Shown: piece after piece, positions 1 to 6,838 of the stretch
Position numbering within the stretch: the stretch's first letter is position 1
Layout: each line of letters begins with the position of its first letter
Assembly: GCA_024402455.1 (NCBI GenBank)
Contig: JAKSTS010000034.1
Coordinates: 1-19,447 of the forward strand
Length of the DNA: 19,447 bases
From: Treponemataceae bacterium
Lineage (GTDB): Bacteria > Spirochaetota > Spirochaetia > Treponematales > Treponemataceae
Reading direction: 5' to 3'
Translations under genes and position numbers: made by a program
Notes under the pieces: generated by a model
What the model was told of the DNA's origin: nothing
Databases searched by the model: none
What the model saw: only the letters and a program-made list of their open reading frames with translations

Positions 1-1741
1 ATGCAGAAGGGTTATAAACTGCACTTGAAATTTTTAATTTTGGCGGCTGGTTTTTATCTTCTTCTGCTTTAACAAACTCTTTTACAGCTGTTTTTTCAAG
101 GATTTCAATCCATTTCTGCAAAATTTCATAAACAGTCTGTTTTTTAAACGGTTTAATCAAAACATCGTTCATTCCAGCTTTATAATATTCATTAAAATCT
201 GCTTCATCAGTATTTGCCGTACATGCAATAATCGGAATTTCTACACCTGCGGCACGTATTTTCTGAGTAGCTTCAACACCACTCATTATTGGCATTTGAA
301 TGTCCATAAACACTAAATATGCTTTCGGGTGTGCAGTAACAGCAGCAACGGCTTCTTCTCCATTGGCGGCACAAACTGTTTCTGCACCGAACTGCTGAAA
401 AAACCTGCTGATAAGCTTTTGATTAACAGGGTGATCTTCTGCAATAATTATGAGCTTATCTTTTGCAATTTCTTCATACACAGGCGCATCTGTGTTTTTT
501 TCTGCAGGTTCTGCCGGCGGAATATAATTATTTTCAGGCTGAACAGTACTGCTTTTGTCTACAGGAGAGTCATCCGGCACGGCTTCAAGCTCAAGCGGAT
601 CTTCTGCATTTGCAATCAGCAAGTTTAAAAGCTGCTTTTTTTTGACCGGTTTATAAAGATAGCCGTTAAACCATTTCAGACGCTTCATTTTTGCATCGCG
701 GCCCATTTGACCTTCTGGAATGAGCAGATAAAGTTTTGAACTGTTTATCAAAGGATTGTTATTAATTTCAGATGAAAGCCGCCAGCCATCCATTACAGGC
801 ATAACCATATCAATAAAAACCTGTGTATAAGGCGTCTGCTTTTCGGCAGCATCACAAAGCTTTTTTAAAGCTTCTTCGCCCGACAATACAAAATCAACCT
901 GTTCAAAGCCCAGCCGTTTAAGCTTTTTCCGAAAACTGTCTGCAGCACTTTCCCTGTCATCTACGATGAGGATTTTCTGCCCGTCCGTAACAGATTTTTC
1001 CAATTCATTGAATTCTTCTGCAGTGTCTTCCGGCAGTGTATAAGGCAGCGTAAAATAAAAAACAGAACCGCCTTCAGGATTGTCTTTTACGGCGATGCGA
1101 CCGCCCATAAGTTCAACAAACTGCTTTGAAATAGAAAGTCCTAAGCCTGTTCCGCCATATTTTCTTGTATTTGAAGCATCTGTCTGGAAAAAATTAGAAA
1201 AAAGCTTTTTTTTGCTTTCTTCAGAAATGCCGATTCCTGTGTCTTTTACAAAAAAACTGATTTCTTTAGACGCATCATCTGCAGATGCACTTACTTCAAT
1301 ATACCCCTGCTGCGTAAATTTAACAGCATTTTTTAAAAGATTTGTAAGAACCTGGCGGGTGCGTGTCGGATCACCTATAATCTGCGCCGGAAGCATAAAA
1401 TCAATATCAGATATTATTTCAATACTTTTGTTGTGGGCTTCAATTGCAAGAAGGTCAATTGTCTGTTCAATTAAAACAAGCGGATTATACGGAATATACT
1501 CAAAACGGAACTGTCCAGATTCAAGTTTTGAAAAATCAAGGAAATCATTGACAAGAGAAAGCAAAGCTTCTGCACTGAAATGAACCTGCTGAATATACTC
1601 CAGCTGCTCAGGATCGAGCGCTGTTTCCTTAAGCAGGTCAATCGTAGCTATAATAGTCTGTATCGGAGTTCGAAACTCATGCGTAATATTTGCAAGAAAC
1701 AGATTTCTGTTTGCGTCGCTAGTTTTTTCCTTTTCATCCAT
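1..1741 (-). CDS. Hybrid histidine kinase, sensorless, with two receiver domains (3' end off window)
   Basis: Partial gene: 580 codons are visible and the frame stays open through the left edge. The protein starts only about 20 residues before a HisKA H-box (HEFRTP, His21), so it has no periplasmic, membrane or PAS sensor region and should be cytosolic. A HATPase domain follows, with an N-box (NLLKNAVKF), G1 (DTGIGIS) and G2 (GGTGLGLS). Receiver 1 is at about 255-375 (IVDD, phospho-Asp in FIDMVMP, KP lysine). Receiver 2 is at about 427-545 (AEDH, FMDIQMP, IKPF). An Hpt domain may follow outside the window. The ATG at 1739-1741 overlaps the end of the upstream receiver gene by 8 bases, so the two are probably translationally coupled. 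The in-frame stop at 1778-1780 rules out a much longer N-terminus. The domain calls are firm; the signal is unknown and is probably relayed by the coupled receiver protein. Confidence 0.9.
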   Translation of the reverse strand, partial: MDEKEKTSDANRNLFLANITHEFRTPIQTIIATIDLLKETALDPEQLEYIQQVHFSAEALLSLVNDFLDFSKLESGQFRFEYIPYNPLVLIEQTIDLLAIEAHNKSIEIISDIDFMLPAQIIGDPTRTRQVLTNLLKNAVKFTQQGYIEVSASADDASKEISFFVKDTGIGISEESKKKLFSNFFQTDASNTRKYGGTGLGLSISKQFVELMGGRIAVKDNPEGGSVFYFTLPYTLPEDTAEEFNELEKSVTDGQKILIVDDRESAADSFRKKLKRLGFEQVDFVLSGEEALKKLCDAAEKQTPYTQVFIDMVMPVMDGWRLSSEINNNPLINSSKLYLLIPEGQMGRDAKMKRLKWFNGYLYKPVKKKQLLNLLIANAEDPLELEAVPDDSPVDKSSTVQPENNYIPPAEPAEKNTDAPVYEEIAKDKLIIIAEDHPVNQKLISRFFQQFGAETVCAANGEEAVAAVTAHPKAYLVFMDIQMPIMSGVEATQKIRAAGVEIPIIACTANTDEADFNEYYKAGMNDVLIKPFKKQTVYEILQKWIEILEKTAVKEFVKAEEDKNQPPKLKISSAVYNPSA

Positions 1742-2996
1742 TCTTTGACAATCCAAGCAGCTCCTGAGCTTTTTGAACTACAGCTTCTGGTTTCAGCGGC
1801 TTAATAAGATAACTTTTTGCGCCTACACTCAAAGCCTGTACCACAGATTCACGGTTACTCATACTCGAATAAACAATAACCGCCGGTGGATATTCCAAAT
1901 CTCTCAAAGCAGTAAGTACTTCATAGCCATTAAGACCTGGCATAAGAATATCAAGTACAACTACATCATAAGCCTTAGATTTAATAGCTGCAAGGAAATC
2001 TGCACCATTTTCAAAAAGATCTGACCTGGCATTAATTGCAGAAAAAGCTTTTTGAAGAATAGCTCTGGTAATTGAATCATCATCAATTACAGCAACCTTT
2101 ATGTACATTTCAACACCAGAATCATCAGCGGAATTTTCACTTTGACCGACATCAGATTTAAAGCGCATCTGTACAGAACCTTCTCCATTCTCTTCTGTTG
2201 CAGAAAGCAGATTAAGGCTCGTAAGTTCGGCCATGTCATAAATATCCTGTGTTTTTGGTGCAATGTCACGAATAAACGAAGTTACATCTGTTGAAGTTTC
2301 AATTCCACGGAATTCCGGATGACCTGAAATAAGCTGCTTTGTATATTTGTCAAAAGTAAGAACTTTTACATTCTTGTCTCTTATACGCATATCAGAAAGA
2401 ATGCTCTTGAAAAGAAGTTCAAGGTTCATGCCGTCAACAAAAGAAAGCTTGAGTGCCGACATCATAAGAACAACTTTTGGTGCTGAAATTTTATTTGATG
2501 TAATAAGTTCAGAAATGCGATAACCCAAAAGCGTTATTTTTTCGCGGTTTAAGCCTTGAGAAATTTCAACAAAGATAATGTTGTTATTTAAATGCGTTTC
2601 AAGAATACACGGTGTTGTATCAATTGGAATTGCAATTTGAAGCAGCTGACCGATTGTTTCAAAGAAAATATCAATTTTAATAGGTTTATTAAAATATTTG
2701 ATGATTCTAAACGGTGCCAATTGAGCAATCTGACCATGCTCCAATGTTGGTCCAGAAAGAATAACAGGAATTTTTGCAGTATTTGGATTCGCAGATTTGC
2801 GCTGAAGGAAGTCAAGTAATTCTTCAAAAGAGAAAGTAGCATCAAGAATAAGCAGGTCAGGCAAAATAGAGTGCATCTTTTTTGCACCATCATAATGATT
2901 TAACGCTGTTTCAACATAAATTTTGTCAGTAACGAGTTTTCCTTTTACATAATCTCTAAATAAAGGTGTCTCATCAATAATAAGTACTTGCTTCAT
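1734..2996 (-). CDS. Dual receiver response regulator with a STAS-like middle domain
   Basis: 420 residues. The N-terminal receiver (about 1-120) keeps an acidic pair (D8/E9), phospho-Asp D52 (LLILDATF), S81 and K104 (NKP). The middle (about 138-245) has the strand/helix pattern of a STAS fold (VVLMMSALKLSFVDGMNLELL then VKVLTFDKYTKQL). I infer this from pattern, not from a profile. After an acidic linker comes a canonical receiver (about 300-415: D305-D307, D349 in VVLDILMP, S377/S378, K399 in LIKP). There is no DNA-binding output domain, so it probably works by phosphotransfer or protein contact with the kinase encoded immediately downstream. I chose ATG 2994-2996 over an upstream TTG at 3030-3032 because the receiver fold begins at MKQVLIIDE. 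No Shine-Dalgarno sequence is well placed; a TATCAT -10 lies 7 bases upstream. Confidence 0.85.
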   Translation of the reverse strand: MKQVLIIDETPLFRDYVKGKLVTDKIYVETALNHYDGAKKMHSILPDLLILDATFSFEELLDFLQRKSANPNTAKIPVILSGPTLEHGQIAQLAPFRIIKYFNKPIKIDIFFETIGQLLQIAIPIDTTPCILETHLNNNIIFVEISQGLNREKITLLGYRISELITSNKISAPKVVLMMSALKLSFVDGMNLELLFKSILSDMRIRDKNVKVLTFDKYTKQLISGHPEFRGIETSTDVTSFIRDIAPKTQDIYDMAELTSLNLLSATEENGEGSVQMRFKSDVGQSENSADDSGVEMYIKVAVIDDDSITRAILQKAFSAINARSDLFENGADFLAAIKSKAYDVVVLDILMPGLNGYEVLTALRDLEYPPAVIVYSSMSNRESVVQALSVGAKSYLIKPLKPEAVVQKAQELLGLSKNG

Positions 2997-3003
2997 AGGA
3001 AAT

Positions 3004-3032
3004 ATGATACTCCGAAATTCTGCAACACACAA
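3004..3032 (-). promoter_or_regulatory. Candidate promoter of the dual receiver gene
   Basis: TTGTGT, 17 bases, TATCAT on the minus strand. The -10 ends 7 bases before the ATG, which would give a nearly leaderless mRNA. The -35 matches the consensus at only 3 of 6 positions. Confidence 0.35.
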
Positions 3033-3188
3033 GCATTTTGAATTTTACCTCAAAATGCACCACGCTTTTTTTGTAAAGATAAAAAAAGAGAATCAAAAAT
3101 TGTAATTTTAAGTAACAGCTACAGATGCGATACTTTACACCATTCAGTTATAACAATTTTAAAATCTCTTTTCTGCACTTTAATATCG

Positions 3189-3207
3189 GCAAAATTGTCA
3201 ATTTTGC
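3189..3207. repeat. 19-bp palindrome, possible operator
   Basis: GCAAAATTG and CAATTTTGC flank a single T, giving perfect 9-bp arms. It lies about 190 bp upstream of the receiver gene start. A one-base centre suits a DNA-binding dimer better than an RNA hairpin. No binding protein can be named. Confidence 0.5.
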
Positions 3208-3347
3208 ACATCAAAACCGAGTATCTTTTTTTTGCAAAAGAGGAAATAACCGTCAGCCACGGTGGCCTTTTCAGAAACAAACATTGAAACTTCACACGAC
3301 AAAACTGAAATTCTTAAGCGCCTTTACATACTGAAAACTGCATAAAA

Positions 3348-3405
3348 AAAGCCTTTCTAATAATTTGGACACACTTTCGTGCTCTTCAAATATCAGAAAG
3401 GCTTT
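3348..3405 (-). terminator. Large two-level hairpin terminator after the acyltransferase gene
   Basis: On the minus strand an 11-bp perfect outer stem (AAAGCCTTTCT with AGAAAGGCTTT) is followed by a T run. The 36-base interior folds further: an ATTTG/CAAAT stem and a CAC-GAAA-GTG hairpin with a GNRA tetraloop. It starts about 18 bases after the stop codon at 3423. The T tract supports a terminator; the structured interior is unusual. Confidence 0.7.
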
Positions 3406-3422
3406 ATTCAGATTGTTAAAGG

Positions 3423-4319
3423 CTATCTTGTTTTTTCAGCTTCAACATGAATATCATCAAGAATGCTCATTATTTTATCAACAACAGGCTGTTTTTTATC
3501 TTCAAGATCTTCTGGAAGTGTTTCTTGAATTGCTTTTCTGAAAGGCTTGCATTCAAGCATTTTGCCAGCTGTATAAACCATTTTATCATGCCACATTTCG
3601 TCTTTTATCATGTTTGAAGGGTTTTCATCAGAAATGCGCAGGCAGTTTCCATTAATTGCAACAGGCAGCATTACATCTGAAAGGCGAAGATATGAATCAA
3701 TTTCTCTTACGCCGCGTTTTGTTTCAGGTTTGTTTTTTCTAAATCTTGTGCCGGCTGGAAACACAAGCAGAATCTTGCCCTGTTTTCTTACATTGTCCAG
3801 AGCACGCATAGAAGCCATGTTGATTTTGCGGCTGCGCTGCTCTTCTCTTGCACGTTCTTCAGGATCTGTAATTGAAGCAAGACTTCTGCTTGGATAAATT
3901 ACTACGCGGTCATAAGCTGAAGCCCAGGCACTGATCATAGGATTTTCTTCGCTAAGCTTCATTCCTGCAATTGCAACAATTCTGTCTGCAATTTCGTTCA
4001 GTTCAGCACTTCCAGATTTTCTAAGCAGATAACTGAACCCTGGAAGGTCAAAATTGCTGTAATGTTCCATTAAAACAAGACCGCGTTTGCCGGAATTAAC
4101 AGCAGTCAGAAATTCTTTTACATTTTCTATTCCTGCTATGCAAGAACCTGGAAGCATGACACCATTCAGCATGTCATCCATAATTTTTAAAATAACAGGA
4201 TTTGCTTCCTGCAGGACATTTGTATCATCTACAACACTGGCTGAATGGTTTAATTGCTTAAGCTGACTAAAAAGATGCGCACAGCATACATCAAGAGGTG
4301 AACCGTCTTGAAAATCCAT
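3423..4319 (-). CDS. PlsC-like glycerolipid acyltransferase family protein
   Basis: 298 residues. The acyltransferase signature is present: HX4D at H86-D91 (EHYSNFD) within the first conserved block, and FPAGTR at 187-192, a variant of the FPEGTR block that binds the phosphate of the acyl acceptor. A further block (LPVAING, about 218-224) matches the region after motif III. Such enzymes move an acyl chain from acyl-CoA or acyl-ACP to glycerol-3-phosphate or lysophosphatidate during membrane lipid synthesis. Which acceptor is used cannot be told from the sequence. There is no strong membrane segment, so it would be cytosolic or peripheral. The start is set by GGAGG five bases before the ATG. 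It appears to be a single-gene unit with its own promoter and a strong terminator. Confidence 0.8.
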   Translation of the reverse strand: MDFQDGSPLDVCCAHLFSQLKQLNHSASVVDDTNVLQEANPVILKIMDDMLNGVMLPGSCIAGIENVKEFLTAVNSGKRGLVLMEHYSNFDLPGFSYLLRKSGSAELNEIADRIVAIAGMKLSEENPMISAWASAYDRVVIYPSRSLASITDPEERAREEQRSRKINMASMRALDNVRKQGKILLVFPAGTRFRKNKPETKRGVREIDSYLRLSDVMLPVAINGNCLRISDENPSNMIKDEMWHDKMVYTAGKMLECKPFRKAIQETLPEDLEDKKQPVVDKIMSILDDIHVEAEKTR

Positions 4320-4331
4320 AAATCCTCCACA

Positions 4332-4349
4332 AATGCAAAATCTTGCATT
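4332..4349. promoter_or_regulatory. Inverted repeat in the acyltransferase leader
   Basis: AATGCAA, AATC, TTGCATT: perfect 7-bp arms around four bases. It lies between the -10 box (4363-4368) and the GGAGG ribosome site (4324-4328). It could be a repressor operator just downstream of the transcription start, or a short hairpin next to the ribosome site. Confidence 0.45.
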
Positions 4350-4362
4350 ACCCTATATTTCA

Positions 4363-4391
4363 ATATTATGAAAATTGCCTATAAACAGCAA
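4363..4391 (-). promoter_or_regulatory. Promoter of the acyltransferase gene
   Basis: TTGCTG, 17 bases, TAATAT on the minus strand, 44 bases before the start codon. Confidence 0.6.
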
Positions 4392-4468
4392 AAACATGTA
4401 GCTTACAGTAATTTATCTCGAGATTCAGATTACCGCTTATAATACTTTAGTGTCAACGACTTGCAATT

Positions 4469-5242
4469 TCAGATTTTCAATTTAGAAAAAACTTCTCCGA
4501 TAGGTTCGTTTATTACAAGATTTGCCATAGAATCGCACGAAGTACTTGATTTATTGATAAGCACAAGATTTTTGCCTTTAAAATAGCGAACAAGACCCGC
4601 CGCAGGATAAACTACAAGCGATGTGCCGCCAATAATAAGGCAGTCTGCAGCCGCTATTGCCGAAATGGCTCCTTCAATTACATCATTATCAAGCCCTTCT
4701 TCATAAAGAACGACATCTGGTTTTATAAGCCCGTGGCAAGGTTCTTTTGAACAATGCGGCACAAGCGAAGCATATTTGTTTTCTGCTGCATCGCCTTCAA
4801 ATTTTCCGCCATAATTCTTGATATATTCAGCACCATAAAAAGCACCGCATTTTGTGCAGTAATTTCGAAGGACGCTTCCATGAAGTTCAAAAACAGCTTT
4901 GCTGCCGGCTTTTTGGTGCAAACCGTCTATATTTTGAGTAACAACAGCCTTTAACTTGCCTTTTTCTTCAAGTTTTGCAAGCGCTTTATGTGCTGCATTT
5001 GGTTCCGCATCAAGAAAAAGCATTTTTTCTCGATAAAAACGATAAAATTCTTCTGTTCTGTCTTCAAAAAAGGTGTGCGACAAGATTGTTTCCGGAGGAT
5101 ATGCCCACTGCTGATGATAAAGCCCGGATGTGCTTCTAAAATCCGGAATGCCGCTTTCGGTTGAAACACCGGCACCGCCAAAAAACACAATAGATGAACT
5201 TTCATCAATAATTTTCTGCAGCTTTTCAATTTTTTCCTGCAT
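4469..5242 (-). CDS. cobB: Sir2-family NAD-dependent protein deacylase (CobB-like)
   Basis: 257 residues, a normal size for a bacterial sirtuin. It removes acyl groups from protein lysines using NAD, giving nicotinamide and O-acyl-ADP-ribose. Visible motifs: GAGVSTESGIPDFRS (about 23-37) for NAD binding, TQNIDGLH (102-109), catalytic His121 in ELHGS, four zinc cysteines (C129, C132, C164, C169), and GGTSLVVYPAA (205-215). The start is ATG 5240-5242, preceded by AGGAGG with nine bases spacing. A longer frame opening at a TTG (5282-5284) lacks any ribosome site and adds only 14 basic residues. It is flanked by unrelated genes and has its own promoter. No SIR2-type defence partner (Argonaute, TIR or large fusion) is present, so housekeeping regulation of metabolic enzymes is the natural reading. 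Confidence 0.92.
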   Translation of the reverse strand: MQEKIEKLQKIIDESSSIVFFGGAGVSTESGIPDFRSTSGLYHQQWAYPPETILSHTFFEDRTEEFYRFYREKMLFLDAEPNAAHKALAKLEEKGKLKAVVTQNIDGLHQKAGSKAVFELHGSVLRNYCTKCGAFYGAEYIKNYGGKFEGDAAENKYASLVPHCSKEPCHGLIKPDVVLYEEGLDNDVIEGAISAIAAADCLIIGGTSLVVYPAAGLVRYFKGKNLVLINKSSTSCDSMANLVINEPIGEVFSKLKI

Positions 5243-5314
5243 TTTTAAACGCCTCCTGTTTTTAAGCCAATCAATTAACATCAAAACAACCTCAGATTAA
5301 AAAAAGCCAAAGCA

Positions 5315-5343
5315 ATCATAAAGAATCAACAGAAACAACTCAA
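5315..5343 (-). promoter_or_regulatory. Promoter of the Sir2 gene
   Basis: TTGAGT, 17 bases, TATGAT on the minus strand. It predicts a leader of about 65 bases ending at the AGGAGG site. Confidence 0.6.
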
Positions 5344-5445
5344 AACGTTATGCGGTCTTGAAAACAGGCATTAATTTCTCGCACGATAAATTTCAAAACA
5401 TTAAACATTCGTCTTATTCATTCATTTTTGTGCATATTCAAAATG

Positions 5446-6393
5446 TTAATCCAGATTGCCGACAGCCGTAACCAAAAGGCAAAGTTCTCCGTTATAGCCG
5501 ACGACTCCATAAGAAAGCAGACACTGCTTGCCTTTTTTTATGTGCGACAAAAGCTGATCCTGTACAAACGCCGTATAAGTGCGCCGGCCGTAAGAAACCT
5601 GCACTTTTTTATTGAAAAGCTTTGCAAGATGGTTCTGGTTATAACAGTCCATATATGCCGAAATCATGTTTTTTTCTTTTTCGCTTATGTTTTTTAAACC
5701 GGACGTAAATTCAACAAAGCTTCTGCCGCGGCTGAATGTGGCACTGAATTTGTACACGGCTTTTTCTGAAACAATTTCATGTGTTTCGTCTTCTGCAAGA
5801 TATTTTTCAAGAACATCAAGTGCATAAAACGGATAAATGTCAGTAAACCCGCCAGTCTGTTCCGTGCGGCTAAGTTCACCTTTTACGTACTGTTTTCTGA
5901 TAACAGAACCGTTTTCTCCGACATATTCAATCAGATAATCAATGCCCTGCTCTGCTCGCTGCTTTGCAGTAAGCGTAAGTTTATACGAAAGAACAAGCCC
6001 GTTTTCAAGGCGCTCTTCCTGTGCAGAAAAGCCTTTTAAAAGCTGCTGGCTTTCATTAAATTTGTGAATGACACGACATGCCTTGCCGTCTGCATCAAAA
6101 TAATAAACAGACGATTCAAGCTTTGAATAATAAGCATCGCCATTTTGATATACAAACTGAACAGTTTTTCCGCCATATTCGTTCTTTTTTACAAGAACAG
6201 TTTCTTCCTGTGCAGCAACATAAAAAGAACAGATAAAAATTAAAAAAAGCACCAGCAGCTTTTTGACAAAGCCACATGATTTTTTATCAAAATGAGGAAA
6301 GCTTGTTATGTTAAAAATGCACAGCGGAAGTTTCAATCCATTCCCTATTTTTCCGGTTGTTTCAAATGTTAAAAGGTATCTAAAAAATGACAT
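5446..6393 (-). CDS. Secreted or periplasmic protein of unknown function
   Basis: Up to 315 residues; I do not recognise the family. From the first ATG (6391-6393) the hydrophobic export segment (KKLLVLFLIFICSFYVAAQ) begins only at about residue 44, unusually late. Cleavage would fit VAA before QEE (type I signal peptidase). The one cysteine in this segment lacks a good lipobox. The true start is probably TTG at 6334-6336, which has AGGG six bases upstream and gives a normal pre-signal region. The ATG at 6391 lacks a ribosome site and lies inside the 3' arm of a hairpin. The mature part is rich in short beta-like stretches (VQFVYQNGDAYYSKL, YEFDADGK-like phrases, GENGSVIRKQYVKGEL), suggesting a beta-rich extracytoplasmic fold. 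A good promoter lies at 6489-6517. The coding call is firm, the function unknown, and the start uncertain. Confidence 0.75.
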   Translation of the reverse strand: MSFFRYLLTFETTGKIGNGLKLPLCIFNITSFPHFDKKSCGFVKKLLVLFLIFICSFYVAAQEETVLVKKNEYGGKTVQFVYQNGDAYYSKLESSVYYFDADGKACRVIHKFNESQQLLKGFSAQEERLENGLVLSYKLTLTAKQRAEQGIDYLIEYVGENGSVIRKQYVKGELSRTEQTGGFTDIYPFYALDVLEKYLAEDETHEIVSEKAVYKFSATFSRGRSFVEFTSGLKNISEKEKNMISAYMDCYNQNHLAKLFNKKVQVSYGRRTYTAFVQDQLLSHIKKGKQCLLSYGVVGYNGELCLLVTAVGNLD

Positions 6394-6425
6394 TTTAAGC
6401 TGTCTGATTGAACCAGCTTAAAATG
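6391..6425 (-). terminator. Perfect 12-bp inverted repeat followed by a T run (candidate attenuator)
   Basis: Arms CATTTTAAGCTG and CAGCTTAAAATG are separated by 11 bases. On the minus strand the right arm is followed by TCATTTTTT. It lies in the leader of the secreted-protein gene, about 57 bases after the predicted transcription start and upstream of the preferred TTG start. It could stop or pause transcription before the gene. Confidence 0.5.
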
Positions 6426-6431
6426 CACTGC

Positions 6432-6446
6432 AATCTTTAAAAGATT
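6432..6446. repeat. 15-bp palindrome in the same leader
   Basis: AATCTTT and AAAGATT around one base, six bases from the larger hairpin. It could be an operator or a competing RNA fold. Confidence 0.35.
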
Positions 6447-6488
6447 TTTTAGCAAATGCCTAAATCAAATAAAACCCCAGTATAAATT

Positions 6489-6517
6489 AGTATATGCAGT
6501 TTTTAGCGCTTCTTCAA
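6489..6517 (-). promoter_or_regulatory. Promoter of the secreted-protein gene
   Basis: TTGAAG, 17 bases, TATACT on the minus strand. Transcription would start near 6482, giving a leader of about 145 bases to the TTG start, with two hairpins in it. Confidence 0.55.
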
Positions 6518-6762
6518 TCAAAACTTTTTAAAATCTCTAAATCATTTAAATTTCAAAGGAAGGTTCTGAATTTTTCGATGTTTCAAGTCGTGATATTACA
6601 GCAAGTTAAAAATCGTATCAGCCCTAAACTTTTTATTGCAAATCCTATGCTAATATAACAAAATAAAATCTATAAAGTTAAATTTTTTATTAATGAGCAG
6701 TAAAAAATTTAAGGCAAAAAATGAACGAAAATCACCTTTGTACATCAATGTTCATTCTTTCT

Positions 6763-6799
6763 CATAAAATAGCGCAGCCGGGTTTCATCCCGTTTTATG
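6763..6799. terminator. Nested inverted repeat downstream of the lipoprotein gene
   Basis: Outer arms CATAAAA/TTTTATG (7 bp) enclose an inner CGGG-TTTCAT-CCCG stem. On the plus strand the inner stem is followed directly by TTTT. It lies about 40 bases past the lipoprotein stop. It is a plausible weak terminator but not a canonical one for the minus strand. Confidence 0.35.
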
Positions 6800-6838
6800 A
6801 AAACAGAGACTGAAACCGTCTGTACGAATCAAGGAAGT

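Larger units (their letters stand above)
2997..3422. other. Intergenic region, 426 bp, no credible gene
   Basis: It holds the candidate receiver promoter (3004-3032), a 19-bp palindrome (3189-3207) and a hairpin terminator (3348-3405). A 69-codon plus-strand frame at 3125-3334 has no ribosome site and no recognisable protein features, so I do not call it. Confidence 0.7.
6394..6838. other. Intergenic region, 445 bp, no credible gene
   Basis: Very AT-rich. It contains the promoter and hairpins of the downstream minus-strand gene and, next to the lipoprotein stop, a nested inverted repeat (6763-6799). A 30-codon plus-strand frame at 6721-6813 with a weak AAGG upstream is not supported as a gene. 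Confidence 0.6.

Noticed and set aside
1735..1737. ATGA overlap start for the hybrid kinase
   Set aside because: That ATG is out of frame with the H-box and receivers; the in-frame ATG is at 1739-1741.
3125..3334. 69-codon plus-strand frame
   Set aside because: No ribosome site, no family features, and it contains the 19-bp palindrome.
4469..5242. Sir2 gene as part of an anti-phage system
   Set aside because: It is a stand-alone sirtuin of normal size with zinc cysteines and its own promoter; no Argonaute, TIR, HerA or large fusion partner is nearby.
6187..6267. Lipoprotein signal in the unknown secreted protein
   Set aside because: The cysteine in LIFICS is preceded by isoleucine, and VAA before QEE gives a better type I cleavage site.
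6721..6813. 30-codon frame MNENHLCTSMFIL...
   Set aside because: Only a weak AAGG upstream, and it overlaps the nested inverted repeat at 6763-6799; conservation would be needed to call it.
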